Shown here one piece after another: positions 41,040-49,613 of a stretch of DNA of 64,000 bases (its first letter is position 1; every line of letters begins with the position of its first letter). Below the pieces are notes generated by a model. It searched no databases. It was not told the origin of the DNA and saw only the letters and a list, made by a program, of their open reading frames with translations. The translations under genes were made by a program, and so were the position numbers. The DNA is from Comamonas sp. KCTC 72670 (GTDB taxonomy: Bacteria > Myxococcota > Myxococcia > Myxococcales > Myxococcaceae), in assembly GCA_014656495.1 (NCBI GenBank), contig BNCN01000009.1, positions 310,001 through 374,000 on the forward strand. Direction: 5' to 3'.

Positions 41040-41764
41040 CGTGGGTGGACTCGGAGCTCCCGGAAGGAGATGTCTCCGAGTCGCAGCTGTTCGACGGCGG
41101 TGACAAACCGCTCATTCGCCACGATGACCGTCTTGAAGTCACTGAGGCGGAAGAGGTCGGCGTCTTCAGGTAGCGTCTGCTCGTCCAGGATGGCGGACTC
41201 GGAAGGGTAGCCGTTCCTGTGGCTGCCGCAGCGGGGGCAGGGCTCCTGCCAGTCCGCGGCGTGACTGGTGGGATGGAGCACGCCGCTCACGTGAAGTTCC
41301 AGGCAGTGCAATGGAGGCGCGGGTTGCCCGCGGTAGCCCAGTTTGCCGGGCGCGCCGCGAAGGCCTTTCACGCCCGCCGCTTGAAGTTGCTCCAGCGCGG
41401 AGGCGCGCACCCAAGGGGCCCAAGGGGCCTGGAAGTAGAAGTTCCCGAAGCGCCCCTTGGCTTTTCCAACGACAGGGCCCAGCTGAGTGCCCGGCTCCAT
41501 GGGGGCGCCCTGGGGAAGCAGAGGCCTCAGCGCCTGGCACAGACTGAGATAGTTCTCCAGTGACAAGGCCTGGAGGTTCAGCGGTTCTTCGAGCAGCGCC
41601 CGCTGCGCGAAGCGCGAGAGGTCCACGGTGGGATAGGACTCTCCGAGCCCGCCATATCCGCCGCAGAGGTCGCAGTCGATGCTCGGGATGCACCAAGGAC
41701 TCACGCCGTCGATGCGGCCCGTGTGCCGGGTGTCTTCGTCCTCGAGGACCTCGAAGAACCTCAT
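41030..41764 (-). CDS. SitI6-family double-CXXCG immunity protein (second cassette)
   Basis: A 244-residue cytoplasmic protein with CDLCG (Cys31/Cys34) and CPRCG (Cys176/Cys179), plus a C-terminal block EDADLFRLSDFKTVIVANERF matching the first SitI6. The N-terminal and central parts differ strongly between the two, as expected where specificity is set. ATG 41764 begins MRFFEVLEDED, close to the MTRFFWLRED start of the other copy. The gene follows its toxin gene after 19 bases and overlaps mlaD tail to tail. Predicted to neutralise the adjacent SitA6 toxin. Confidence 0.83.
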   Translation of the reverse strand: MRFFEVLEDEDTRHTGRIDGVSPWCIPSIDCDLCGGYGGLGESYPTVDLSRFAQRALLEEPLNLQALSLENYLSLCQALRPLLPQGAPMEPGTQLGPVVGKAKGRFGNFYFQAPWAPWVRASALEQLQAAGVKGLRGAPGKLGYRGQPAPPLHCLELHVSGVLHPTSHAADWQEPCPRCGSHRNGYPSESAILDEQTLPEDADLFRLSDFKTVIVANERFVTAVEQLRLGDISFRELRVHPRQG

Positions 41765-41783
41765 GTTCCGCGTCTCCGTCCCA

Positions 41784-42443
41784 TCAGCGCAGATAGTAGT
41801 AGGGGACGATAGGGCCGATGAGGTCGTACTTCTGAACCAGCTTCGCCAGGTGCTCCCAGACTTGTTGCTGAGAGGCGCCGGGATACCTGCGAGCGAAATC
41901 GGTCCACTCCTGGTTCCAGGCGCCTCCCCGGGAACCGCTGTGAATTCGTTGATGCGCGTCGCGCGCCATGACCAGCGTGAAATCGTGCACATTCAGCTTC
42001 CGGGGGCTTCGCGCGAACCACTTCGCGAGATGCTCCGCTTGAGGGAAGAGGTGATGACGTACCCAGTCCGGGCCGGACGGCAGGTTGGGCGTCCGGTGTT
42101 CTGGTTGCGGAGTGTTGTGCCAGTCGAAGACGAAGACGGGGCCCTCTCCGCCAGGGAGCTTCTGGACGTTGCCCCACCGCCGCTGCGGGCCTGAGCCGGG
42201 CGCCGCGGGAGGCGCGATGGTGCCGCTACCCCGCGCAATCAGCCGTCCGGCATCTTCACAAAGGTAGAGGCCACACCGCGTGTCGCCGTCGCAGACCCAG
42301 GTGACGCACCGGTCAGGTCCGGTGCAGGACTCGCCGTCGCCGTGAGGCGCGTGCTCCCAGTCCTGTTGAGGCATGGGCGCGTGTGCGCATGCCACGAGCA
42401 CGAGTGCGAGCATGCAGGTGAGCGCTGCCTGTCTGCTGCTCAT
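41784..42443 (-). CDS. SitA6-family polymorphic toxin lipoprotein (second cassette)
   Basis: A 219-residue lipoprotein with signal MSSRQAALTCMLALVLVAC and lipid Cys19, equal in length to the first copy. The Cys-rich segment (CTGPDRCVTWVC, RCGLYLC) and a Pro/Gly linker precede a toxin domain with RHHLFPQAEHLAKW (His130/His131), HQRIHSG (His164/His168) and GGAWNQEW. The core His pattern is shared with the first cassette while the flanks (for example RSPRKLNVHDFTLVMARD and the C-terminal third) diverge. AGGAG lies five bases before the ATG. Delivery by TraAB outer-membrane exchange is known for the family and inferred here. Confidence 0.84.
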   Translation of the reverse strand: MSSRQAALTCMLALVLVACAHAPMPQQDWEHAPHGDGESCTGPDRCVTWVCDGDTRCGLYLCEDAGRLIARGSGTIAPPAAPGSGPQRRWGNVQKLPGGEGPVFVFDWHNTPQPEHRTPNLPSGPDWVRHHLFPQAEHLAKWFARSPRKLNVHDFTLVMARDAHQRIHSGSRGGAWNQEWTDFARRYPGASQQQVWEHLAKLVQKYDLIGPIVPYYYLR

Positions 42444-42593
42444 GGTCGCTCCTGTCGCTGGTGGGGCTGGTAAAAGTCCAGACCGGGGCCTGGCAGTCTA
42501 TTCAGACACGCTGGGGCGGCCCCGGGTGCCAGCCTTTACGGGGGCTCCTGGCTTTCGTGGGCCTGAGCCATTAAGACGGCGCCCTCTACCGCG

Positions 42594-43973
42594 ATGAGCC
42601 CATCCGCCGTCTCCTCTCCCGTTGCCTCCGTGCCCGCGCGTGCCACGTCTCGGATGTGGGCCGGGCGGGCGCTGCTCTTCTTCGGCTTCTTCGCGGCGCT
42701 GGCGGCGTTCCCGGTCTACACGCCCTTCGACTCGAAGCTGACGCTCCCCACCACGCTGTCATTGCTGCGTGAGGGGAACATCGACCTGGACGAGTACACG
42801 CCGAGCTTCGAGTCCTATCGGCACGGCCTCTACGAGCGCGACGGCCACCTCTACAACTACTTCCCCCTGGGCCCCTCGCTGGCCGCGGTGCCCATGGTGG
42901 TGCTGGTGGATGGCTTCGTCCGCCTCGCCACGCCCGTGGGCAATCTCCATCCCACCCTGGCCCGGCCCCTGGCGCACTGGCGCCACATCTACGACGCCAC
43001 GGGCCGCGTGGACCTGGATGCGTGGAACGGCCCCCAGCGCCTCTTCGCCTCCGTGCTGACGGCGCTCGCGGGCGTCGTCATGTATGGGCTCGGCACCGCG
43101 CTGCGCCTGTCGCGCCGCCGCGCGCTCCTGCTGGCCGCCGTCTTCGTCTTCTGCACGCCGCTGCTCTCCACCGCCAGCCGCGCGCTGTGGCAACACGGCC
43201 CGTCGCTGCTGTGCCTCACCGGCGTGCTGCTGTGTCTCGTGCTTGCACGCGAGGCCCCACGGAACGTGGCGGGGGCGGGGCTGCTCCTCGCGCTCGCCTA
43301 CGTCATGCGGCCCACCAACAGCGTCTCCGTGCTGCTGCTGTCGCTCTACGTGCTGTGGACCTACCCACGCCACGCATGGCGGTTCTTCGCGGGCGCGCTC
43401 GTGGTGGCGATTCCGTGGGTGACGGTGAACCTCGTTCACTACGGCTCCGTGCTCGCGCCGTACTACGAACCGCAGCGGCTGGAGCTGTCCGCGTCCCGCG
43501 TGGCCGAGGCCCTGGCCGGAAACCTCGTGTCCCCCGCGCGTGGGCTGCTCGTCTTCACCCCCGTGCTGCTCCTGTGCGCCTGGGGGCTGTGGCTGGACTT
43601 CCGCGCCCGTGCCTTCACCCGGCTGCACGCCGTCCTGCTCGCCGTGGTGGTGCTGCACTGGGTCGCCATCTCCACCTTCCCGCATTGGTGGGCGGGGCAC
43701 TCGTATGGTCCGCGCTTCTTCTCGGACATGGTGCCCTTCCTCGTGTTCTTCCTCGTGCCCGTGGTCCGCGCGCTGCAATGGCGTGGCCCCGAAGCCCGGC
43801 GCGGACTCACGGCCACCTTCGCGGCCCTGGCGGTGCTGAGCCTGGTCATCCATGTCCACGGCGCCAGCTCGCGCGCCGTGTACCGCTGGAACAGCCTCCC
43901 GCTCGACGTGGACGAGCACCCGGAGCGGCTCTGGGATTGGAAGGACCCGCAGTTCCTCGGCCGGCGCCGCTGA
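42594..43973 (+). CDS. GT-C-like multi-pass membrane protein
   Basis: A 459-residue integral membrane protein with about ten helices. A first outside loop reads EGNIDLDEYTPSFESYRHGL and DGHLYNYFPLGPSLAAVP, followed by a second loop with NGPQRLFASVLT. The pattern of an acidic loop after TM1 and a long chain of helices resembles the GT-C fold (mannosyltransferases, ArnT). The final part has HWWAGHSYGPRFFSDMVPFL, seen in many myxobacterial and actinobacterial membrane glycosyltransferase-like proteins. Acceptor and donor are unknown. It converges with the ATP-grasp gene 1 base apart. Confidence 0.7.
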   Translation: MSPSAVSSPVASVPARATSRMWAGRALLFFGFFAALAAFPVYTPFDSKLTLPTTLSLLREGNIDLDEYTPSFESYRHGLYERDGHLYNYFPLGPSLAAVPMVVLVDGFVRLATPVGNLHPTLARPLAHWRHIYDATGRVDLDAWNGPQRLFASVLTALAGVVMYGLGTALRLSRRRALLLAAVFVFCTPLLSTASRALWQHGPSLLCLTGVLLCLVLAREAPRNVAGAGLLLALAYVMRPTNSVSVLLLSLYVLWTYPRHAWRFFAGALVVAIPWVTVNLVHYGSVLAPYYEPQRLELSASRVAEALAGNLVSPARGLLVFTPVLLLCAWGLWLDFRARAFTRLHAVLLAVVVLHWVAISTFPHWWAGHSYGPRFFSDMVPFLVFFLVPVVRALQWRGPEARRGLTATFAALAVLSLVIHVHGASSRAVYRWNSLPLDVDEHPERLWDWKDPQFLGRRR

Positions 43974-43974
43974 G

Positions 43975-44916
43975 TCACCCGCCGCGCGCGTGCCGGACCA
44001 GCGCGCGCGTCAGGTGTCCCGCCACGTCCGAGCCACCGCGCGCGTCGAAGCCCAGGAACATCGCCGAGCCATTCAGCTCCAGGAACCGGAGCACGCCGTC
44101 TCCATCCCGCTTCAGGTCCAGCCCCGTCCACCGCAAGCCGAGCACGTCACACGCCTTCACACAGGCGCGCGCCACCTCTGGCTCCAAGGTCACCGGCTCG
44201 ATGCGCGCCTCGTGCTGCCGGAAGTCCAGCGCCGCCGAGACGATGCGCAGGCTCGCGATGACGGCGCCGTCCAGCACGTACACGCGGAGGTCCTCGCCCG
44301 GCAGCAGCTCCTGGAAGGTGACGGGCGCGGCGGCCAGCGCGGCGAGGCGCTCGTCCGTGAGGTCGTCCTCGCGCAGCTCCTGCGTCGCCGCGCCCCCCGC
44401 GATGGGCTTGTAGGCCACCCGTCCGCTCCGCGCGAAGCGGCGCACGGCCTCCGCGTCGTTCGTCCACAGCGTCCGGGGCACGGGCAGCCCCGCGGCCCGG
44501 AGCGCCGCGAGCTGCGCGGGTTTGTGCATCCCCCAATCGGCGGAGGGTGGGTTGTAGAGCGGGACGCCCAGGCGCTCCCAACGCCCCAGCAGGCCGAGCA
44601 ACAGCGCGCTCTTCTCGCGAAACGCGGTGAGCGTCGTGCGCCAGTCCGCGTCCATGGCGTCCCGCCCCTCCACCATCGCCGCCAGCGGATGCGCATGCAG
44701 ACCGCGCACGTACACGGCGGCGGGCCGTCCCACCTCGCGCCCGTCCACCACGACGCCGGTCAGGTCCTCCGTGAGCGACAGCCGCGTCGCCTCGGGGAAC
44801 GCGAGCGTGTCCAGCGCCACGGTGTCCACGTCCTCGGCGTGGAGCCCGCGCGCCACCTCCTGGACATGGGCGTCCTCGCGCGAGCCCACCAGCACCACCG
44901 TGCCTGTGCGTGTCAC
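43975..44916 (-). CDS. ATP-grasp ligase, candidate graspetide macrocyclase
   Basis: A 313-residue ATP-grasp protein of the RimK/MvdC-MvdD type. The N-terminal half (1-110) is the preATP-grasp region, and residues ~135-300 the ATP-grasp fold. ATP-binding lysine is in VAYKPIAGGAAT, with FQELLPGEDLRVYVLDG, TGLDLKRDGDG and the Mg-binding end LRFLELNGSAMFLGFD. Graspetide ligases join Asp/Glu side chains to Thr/Ser or Lys of a precursor. The start is GTG 44916 with a strong GGAGGG. It follows a 50-residue precursor-like gene by 15 bases. The size and end motif fit a graspetide ligase better than a glutathione- or RimK-type enzyme. Confidence 0.82.
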   Translation of the reverse strand: MTRTGTVVLVGSREDAHVQEVARGLHAEDVDTVALDTLAFPEATRLSLTEDLTGVVVDGREVGRPAAVYVRGLHAHPLAAMVEGRDAMDADWRTTLTAFREKSALLLGLLGRWERLGVPLYNPPSADWGMHKPAQLAALRAAGLPVPRTLWTNDAEAVRRFARSGRVAYKPIAGGAATQELREDDLTDERLAALAAAPVTFQELLPGEDLRVYVLDGAVIASLRIVSAALDFRQHEARIEPVTLEPEVARACVKACDVLGLRWTGLDLKRDGDGVLRFLELNGSAMFLGFDARGGSDVAGHLTRALVRHARGG

Positions 44917-44931
44917 GGGCCCTCCGTGCCG

Positions 44932-45084
44932 TCAGCGCTGGAGCTCGTCGCCGCTGTCGGACTCCTCGCCCACCTTCATCGTAGTCACCGGGTCGGTCTG
45001 CTGGGGGCGCGGCCCGGTGGGCGCCGGCGCCCAGTCCCGGATGAACAGCACGCGAGGCGGCTTCGATGGACCTGACTGGGACAT
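44932..45084 (-). CDS. Candidate graspetide precursor peptide with a TTxxxxEE core
   Basis: A 50-residue peptide beginning MSQSGPSKPPRVLFIRDWAP. The leader holds a hydrophobic/aromatic segment VLFIRDW (residues 12-18) that may be the ligase-recognition element. Near the C-terminus is T34-T35-M-K-V-G-E40-E41, an exact TTxxxxEE motif as in plesiocin-type (group 2) graspetides, then an acidic SDSGDELQR tail. It sits 15 bases upstream of the ATP-grasp gene on the same strand. The start is uncertain: ATG 45084 (50 aa) or GTG 45120 (62 aa), without a strong ribosome site for either. Predicted product: one bicyclic motif with two Thr-Glu ester links. Confidence 0.68.
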   Translation of the reverse strand: MSQSGPSKPPRVLFIRDWAPAPTGPRPQQTDPVTTMKVGEESDSGDELQR

Positions 45085-45273
45085 GGTGGGGACACGATGG
45101 GGCTGCTCGTCGGGCCGCACCAGGGGGGCTCATCGGCGCGGGGTGTCCCGTGACTCGGATGTGTCGGGCACCGGTCGCTCGGGGGCCCGCGGGGCCTCGG
45201 CCCCCGTGACACGGTGAGGTTCGCCATTCTTTCCGGTGACTTCTCCCGGGGGCATGGGCTCCAATCCCCGCCC

Positions 45274-46569
45274 ATGAAAGCACTTGCCCTGCGTGAGGAC
45301 CGCTTCCTCGATGTGCTCCGGAAGCTCATCGCCCTGACTCCGAAGCTGCAGAACAACCCCGGCGCGGGGCTGGTGCCCGAAGAGCGCCTGGCCGCGCAGG
45401 TGGTGCTGGACGCGCTGGCGCCGCACATCGAGAGCGGCTTCATCCAGGCGGAGTCCATCGCGGGGCCCGGGCAGCAAGCGCGCCCCTGTCTGGTGCTCAC
45501 CATTCCGGGGGAGGGCGAGGGCGCCATCGGCTTCGTCGGCGCGCACTTCGACGTCGTCCCCGCGGACCAGAAGGCGGAGGGCTGGGAGCGTGACCCCTTC
45601 ACGCTGTGGGAGGGCCCGGACGGCGTGCTCTACGGCCGCGGCGTCACCGACTGTCTGGGGCACGTCGCGGTGCTGACGGACCTGCTCGCCCAGCTGGCCG
45701 AGCGCAAGGTGCGCCCCAGCCGCACGCTGAAGGTGGTGCTCATCTCCAACGAGGAGTCGTCCGAGCTGCCGGGCCTGGGCCTCAACTACGTGGCGGAGCA
45801 GGGCCAGTTGAAGCCGCTGGACAAGCAGCCGGTGTACTGGCTCGACAGCGCCAACTTCGGCCCCACGCTGGGCACCGCCGGCGTCACGCTGTGGGAGCTG
45901 AAGGTGACGGGCGTGGGCGGCCACTCCGGCATGCCGCAGAACTGCGTCAACGCGCTGGAGCTGGGCATGGCCGCGTCGCTGGAGCTGGCCCGCTTCTTCC
46001 ACGAGCGCTTCCCGCCCACGGAGGACGAGAAGCGCTGGGGCTTCCTGTCGTCCTCCAGCCTCAAGGCCACCGTGGTGGAGGCGCCCAACACCAAGGAGAC
46101 GAAGGTCCCCGCCGACGTCGTCATCCGCGGCGACATCCGGCTCACGCCTTTCTACGACCTGGCCAAGGTGCAGCAGGAGGTGGCGGCCTTCATGCGGGAG
46201 CTGGACGCGCGGCTGGAGCGCGGCGAGGCCCCGGCCCACTTCCCCCGCGCGCGCACGGCGGGCGGCAAGCGCGGCACGCTCGCGTTCCGCTTCCAGGGAG
46301 AGGGCACGGAGGGCATCGCCTGCCGGCTGGACTCGGACGGCCTGCGCGCGCTGAAGGAGGCGATGCAGGTGGTGCGCGGGGTGGCCGCCACGCCCTTCTC
46401 GCTCACCGGCTCGCTGCCGCTGGTGAGGGACCTGCAACGCCAGGGCTGCGACGTGCAGATCACCGGCTTCGGGGACATGCAGTACTACCACGCCCCCAAC
46501 GAGCAGGCCCGGCTGGAGGACTTCCGCCAGGGCTTCGCGATTCTCCGGGAGTTGCTCGTCCGCCTGTAG
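45274..46569 (+). CDS. M20-family zinc peptidase/deacylase
   Basis: A 431-residue enzyme of the ArgE/DapE/CPG2 family. Zinc ligands are in GAHFDVVPAD and YGRGVTDCLGH, the catalytic-base region is ISNEESSELPG, and the dimerisation-domain block is VTGVGGHSGMPQNCVNAL. The C-terminal ligand is likely the His in MQYYHAPNEQ. It would hydrolyse an amide or peptide bond of an N-acyl amino acid or dipeptide. ATG 45274 is chosen over GTG 45214, which lies in a poorly conserved leader. It is divergent from the graspetide locus, and a 20-base inverted repeat follows its stop. Confidence 0.88.
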   Translation: MKALALREDRFLDVLRKLIALTPKLQNNPGAGLVPEERLAAQVVLDALAPHIESGFIQAESIAGPGQQARPCLVLTIPGEGEGAIGFVGAHFDVVPADQKAEGWERDPFTLWEGPDGVLYGRGVTDCLGHVAVLTDLLAQLAERKVRPSRTLKVVLISNEESSELPGLGLNYVAEQGQLKPLDKQPVYWLDSANFGPTLGTAGVTLWELKVTGVGGHSGMPQNCVNALELGMAASLELARFFHERFPPTEDEKRWGFLSSSSLKATVVEAPNTKETKVPADVVIRGDIRLTPFYDLAKVQQEVAAFMRELDARLERGEAPAHFPRARTAGGKRGTLAFRFQGEGTEGIACRLDSDGLRALKEAMQVVRGVAATPFSLTGSLPLVRDLQRQGCDVQITGFGDMQYYHAPNEQARLEDFRQGFAILRELLVRL

Positions 46570-46590
46570 GCCGGGGCGTCTCCAGCAGCG

Positions 46591-46649
46591 CGCTGTTCGG
46601 AAATGTCGGGACATTCGCGGCGTGAAACCCCCGACATTTCCGAACAGCG
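46591..46649. repeat. Perfect 20-bp inverted repeat
   Basis: CGCTGTTCGGAAATGTCGGG (46591-46610) and its exact complement (46630-46649) flank 19 bases, starting 21 bases after the M20 peptidase stop. A second palindrome AATGTC-GG-GACATT overlaps the inner side of the left arm. As RNA this makes a very stable hairpin; there is no T-tract. It could be a terminator, an operator, or a mobile REP-like element. Confidence 0.75.
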
Positions 46650-46775
46650 ACCCAGGGGACCACGCCCCCCGGCGGCACATGCGCGTGGACAGGGCGGCCG
46701 GGGGCCGCCACAGTCGAACCTGGGCCGTGGGCATCTTCGTCCACGGCGGACGTGTGCGAGAGGAGCGGTGACGCC

Positions 46776-47936
46776 GTGAGAGACTTGCTGATGATTCCCG
46801 GTCCGGTGGAGTTCGAGCCGGAGGTGCTCCAGGCGCTCGGCGCGCCCACGCTCAGTCACACGGACCCGGCCTTCATCGCCGTCTTCGGCCGGGCGCTGAA
46901 GCGGCTCCGCGAGGTCTGCCTGGCGCCCTCCGCGCAGCCCTTCGTCGTCTCCGGCTCCGGCACGCTGGCCATGGAGCTGGCGGTGGCCAACCTGGTGGAG
47001 CCCGGCGACGCGGCGCTGGTGGTGAACACCGGCTATTTCAGCGACCGGATGGCGAAGATTCTCGAGCGTCACGGCGCGAAGGTGACGCACGTGCGCGCGC
47101 CGCCGGGCGACGTGCCGTCCCTCGACGAGGTGGAGACGCACCTGTCGAAGGGCGGCTTCAAGCTGCTGTCGGTGACGCACGTGGACACGTCCACGGGCGT
47201 GCTCGCGCCGGCGGAGGCGCTGGTGCGCGCGGCGCGAAAGCACGGCGCGCTGTCGGTGGTGGACGGCGTGTGCGCCACCGCGGCGGAGACCTTCCGCCAG
47301 GACGCGTGGGAGGCGGACGTGTACCTCACCGCCAGCCAGAAGGCCGTGGGCGTGCCGCCCGGGCTGGCGCTGCTCACCGTGGGCCCTCGGGCCATGGAGG
47401 CGTGGCGCAAGCGGCGCACGCCGGTGGCCAGCGTGTACGCGGACTTCGCGGAGTGGCTGCCCATCATGGAGGCGTACGAGGCGGGCAAGCCGGCCTACTT
47501 CGCCACGCCGCCGGTGAACCTGGTGGCCGCGCTGGACGTGAGCCTGGGGCAGATTCTGGCCGAGGGCATGGAGGCGCGCTTCGCCCGGCACCAGCGCATG
47601 GCGCGGGCCTTCCGGGCGGGGTGGAGGGCGCTGGGCCTGCGGCTGCTCCCCACGTCCGAGGCCGTGGCCGCCAACACCTTGAGCGCCGTGTACTACCCAG
47701 AGGGTGTGGACGCGGCGCTGGTGGGCGGCGTGAAGGGGCAGGGCGTCGTGGTGGCCGGTGGCCTCCACCCGGACCTGAAGACGCGCTACTTCCGCGTGGG
47801 CCACATGAACCGCGTGGGCCCCGCGGATGTCCTATCCACCGTGGGGGCGCTGGAGCGCGCCCTGAGTGCCGCGGGCCACCGGGCCGAGCCCGGTGCGGGG
47901 GTCGCCGCCGCGCAGGCCTCCCTGCTTGCGGGGTGA
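46776..47936 (+). CDS. Class V aminotransferase (alanine-glyoxylate / serine-pyruvate type)
   Basis: A 386-residue PLP enzyme. LMIPGPVEFEPEVLQALG is the family N-terminus. The SGSGTLAMELAVANL cofactor loop, VVDGVCATAAETF with the PLP-contacting Asp, and SQKAVGVPPG with the Schiff-base Lys follow in order. The C-terminus shows RVGHMN. These enzymes move an amino group from Ala or Ser to glyoxylate or pyruvate. The start is GTG 46776 with AGGAG ten bases upstream; GTG 46752 is the other option. A perfect 20-base inverted repeat lies in the upstream region. Confidence 0.9.
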   Translation: MRDLLMIPGPVEFEPEVLQALGAPTLSHTDPAFIAVFGRALKRLREVCLAPSAQPFVVSGSGTLAMELAVANLVEPGDAALVVNTGYFSDRMAKILERHGAKVTHVRAPPGDVPSLDEVETHLSKGGFKLLSVTHVDTSTGVLAPAEALVRAARKHGALSVVDGVCATAAETFRQDAWEADVYLTASQKAVGVPPGLALLTVGPRAMEAWRKRRTPVASVYADFAEWLPIMEAYEAGKPAYFATPPVNLVAALDVSLGQILAEGMEARFARHQRMARAFRAGWRALGLRLLPTSEAVAANTLSAVYYPEGVDAALVGGVKGQGVVVAGGLHPDLKTRYFRVGHMNRVGPADVLSTVGALERALSAAGHRAEPGAGVAAAQASLLAG

Positions 47937-48150
47937 GCTGGCAAAGGGGCTTTTCCCTCGGATTACGTTGGCTGGTGGATGCTTCTCTCGGCCCCCGGGG
48001 CGAAACGAGTTTGGTTCGACAGTATCGTAAAAATATGCGACTGTTGGCTTCCCGGAAGTGGGGGGAATCCAGGGAGCCCGGAAGCATCCGCGAAGTTGGG
48101 TGGCGGCGTGTTCCCCGGGTGCCCTGTTGGGTCCCCTCGGGGAGACGAAC

Positions 48151-48762
48151 ATGTACGCGGGTTATGAATCGAGCTCGGGTGGCGGCGCGGCCTGGGAGCT
48201 GGAACTGCGCCGGCTGGCGGCCACGGACGACGACATGGCCCGGGGCATGTTCTTCCAGGGCACGCTGGACGTCGTGGGTTTCCTGGGCGGCGAGGGCGCC
48301 GTGGCCCGCTGCAAGGGCGTGGCGGGCATGTGGGAGATCAACCTCCTGCACCTGTACCCCATCTCCCGTTACCTCCGGATGTCGTCCACGGCGGCCCGCC
48401 TGTTGGCGCCGCAGCTGGACGGCTTCGAAGGCGTGCTGCGCCGCATGGGCACGCAGGCCACGGTGGACTTCGTGGCGTCCATGTTCGGCCGCGAGCTGAT
48501 GCGCACCGCCAATGGCAAGCCGCGCCACCTGCTGGAGTCACTGGGCGAGGCCTACCTGGCCGCGGTGACGTACGGCGAGCGCTACCCGGTGTGGACGGGG
48601 GAGACGAGCGCCCGCTTCATCATGCGCCGCGACTTCATGCCGGCCGCCTACCACGAGGGTGTGTTGCACGGCGTGCTGGAGGCCGTGGGGGCGCGCGAGG
48701 TCCGGGTCCACGGGCGGCAAGTCGGCCTGCTCGACAGCGAGTACGAGCTTTCCTGGAAGTGA
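48151..48762 (+). CDS. DUF2378 family protein (myxobacterial paralogous family)
   Basis: A 203-residue soluble protein of the Myxococcus DUF2378 (TIGR02265-type) family. Characteristic blocks are GMFFQGTLDVVGFLGG, LLHLYPISRYLRM, LGEAYLAAVTYGERYPVW and VLHGVLEAVGAREVRVHGR. The last resembles V4R or heme-NO-like small-ligand domains, so sensing is plausible but unproven. GGGGAG sits six bases before ATG 48151. The upstream gap (47937-48150) has an AT-rich patch at 48011-48037, probably the promoter. A hairpin follows the stop. Confidence 0.8.
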   Translation: MYAGYESSSGGGAAWELELRRLAATDDDMARGMFFQGTLDVVGFLGGEGAVARCKGVAGMWEINLLHLYPISRYLRMSSTAARLLAPQLDGFEGVLRRMGTQATVDFVASMFGRELMRTANGKPRHLLESLGEAYLAAVTYGERYPVWTGETSARFIMRRDFMPAAYHEGVLHGVLEAVGAREVRVHGRQVGLLDSEYELSWK

Positions 48763-48773
48763 TGTGAGGTCCC

Positions 48774-48806
48774 CGAGCCCTCGAGGCGGCAGCCGCCTCG
48801 GGCTCG
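48774..48806 (+). terminator. Hairpin after the DUF2378 gene
   Basis: Two 7-base stems (CGAGCCC / GGGCTCG and GAGGCGG / CCGCCTC) separated by a 2-base bulge form a long GC-rich hairpin with loop CAG, 12 bases past the stop. A short T-rich patch comes later. Likely a terminator. Confidence 0.5.
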
Positions 48807-49143
48807 ATGTCCACCGTGCGTCGTTTTCGGGTCCATGGGCCGCGTGCGGACCTGGATAATCGGTGCGACACCGCGGGGACGTTCACCAGCCATCGCTCGA
48901 AGTCGTGGCGCGTGCGCTTCGTCACCTGGAGACGGGCGCATCCCCGTTACTGTGTCCGGTGTCAGGGGGACCGTTCGCGCATGGCGGGACCTGGGCCTGG
49001 CGACCGTGCGAAGCACTGCTTCGCACGGGCTGGACGGGCGATAAGCTCGGAGGCATCCGAGGACAGGGCCTGAGCCGTACGTCGCGCGGTCCGCGCCTCG
49101 ATGCGTCCCGGGTGGCCGTTGGCGAAGAAAAGGAGAGGCGTGA
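48807..49143. other. Intergenic stretch with no gene recognised
   Basis: About 340 bases between the DUF2378 hairpin and the response-regulator gene. Several overlapping short frames are open, but none has a ribosome site or recognisable product. It probably holds the regulator promoter, with AAAAGGAG as ribosome site at its end. Confidence 0.4.
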
Positions 49144-49512
49144 GTGAGCCGGCCGTTGCTGGTGGTGGATGACGACGCGGACCTTCGTGAAGCCCTGGAG
49201 GAGGTGCTTCGTGACGCGGGGTACACGGTCCTGGGCGCGAGCAACGGCAAGCACGCCCTGGAGGTGCTGGGCGCCGCGGCCGAGCTGCCCGGGCTCGTCC
49301 TCCTGGACATGATGATGCCCATCCTGGACGGCGGCGGTTTCGCGCGGGCCATGCGGCAGGTCCCCGCTTGGCGCGACATCCCCGTGCTCGTGTTCTCCGC
49401 GTCCGCCAACGCGCGTCAGGTCGCGGAGGAGATTGGCGCGTGCGGCCACCTGCGCAAGCCCGTGGACGTGGAGACCCTGCTGGACGCGGTCGGCAAGCAC
49501 CTGACGGCGTGA
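49144..49512 (+). CDS. Single-domain response regulator
   Basis: A 122-residue receiver domain without an output domain. VVDDDADLREALEE gives the acidic pair, LVLLDMMMPILDG the phospho-Asp, VFSASAN the conserved Ser/Thr position and HLRKPVDVETL the switch Lys. GTG 49144 has AAGGAG eight bases upstream. Receiver-only proteins work as phosphate shuttles or allosteric partners for kinases. No kinase is adjacent, and the antiporter gene follows after about 100 bases. Confidence 0.9.
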   Translation: MSRPLLVVDDDADLREALEEVLRDAGYTVLGASNGKHALEVLGAAAELPGLVLLDMMMPILDGGGFARAMRQVPAWRDIPVLVFSASANARQVAEEIGACGHLRKPVDVETLLDAVGKHLTA

Positions 49513-49613
49513 AGCAGGCAGACGTGTGCCCGGAGACGCCGCGCGTCGCCCTCCGTTGACGCATGTGGATCAGGTTGGTAAGTGCCAGCTTAACACTTTA
49601 CGTGGAGGGCCGG

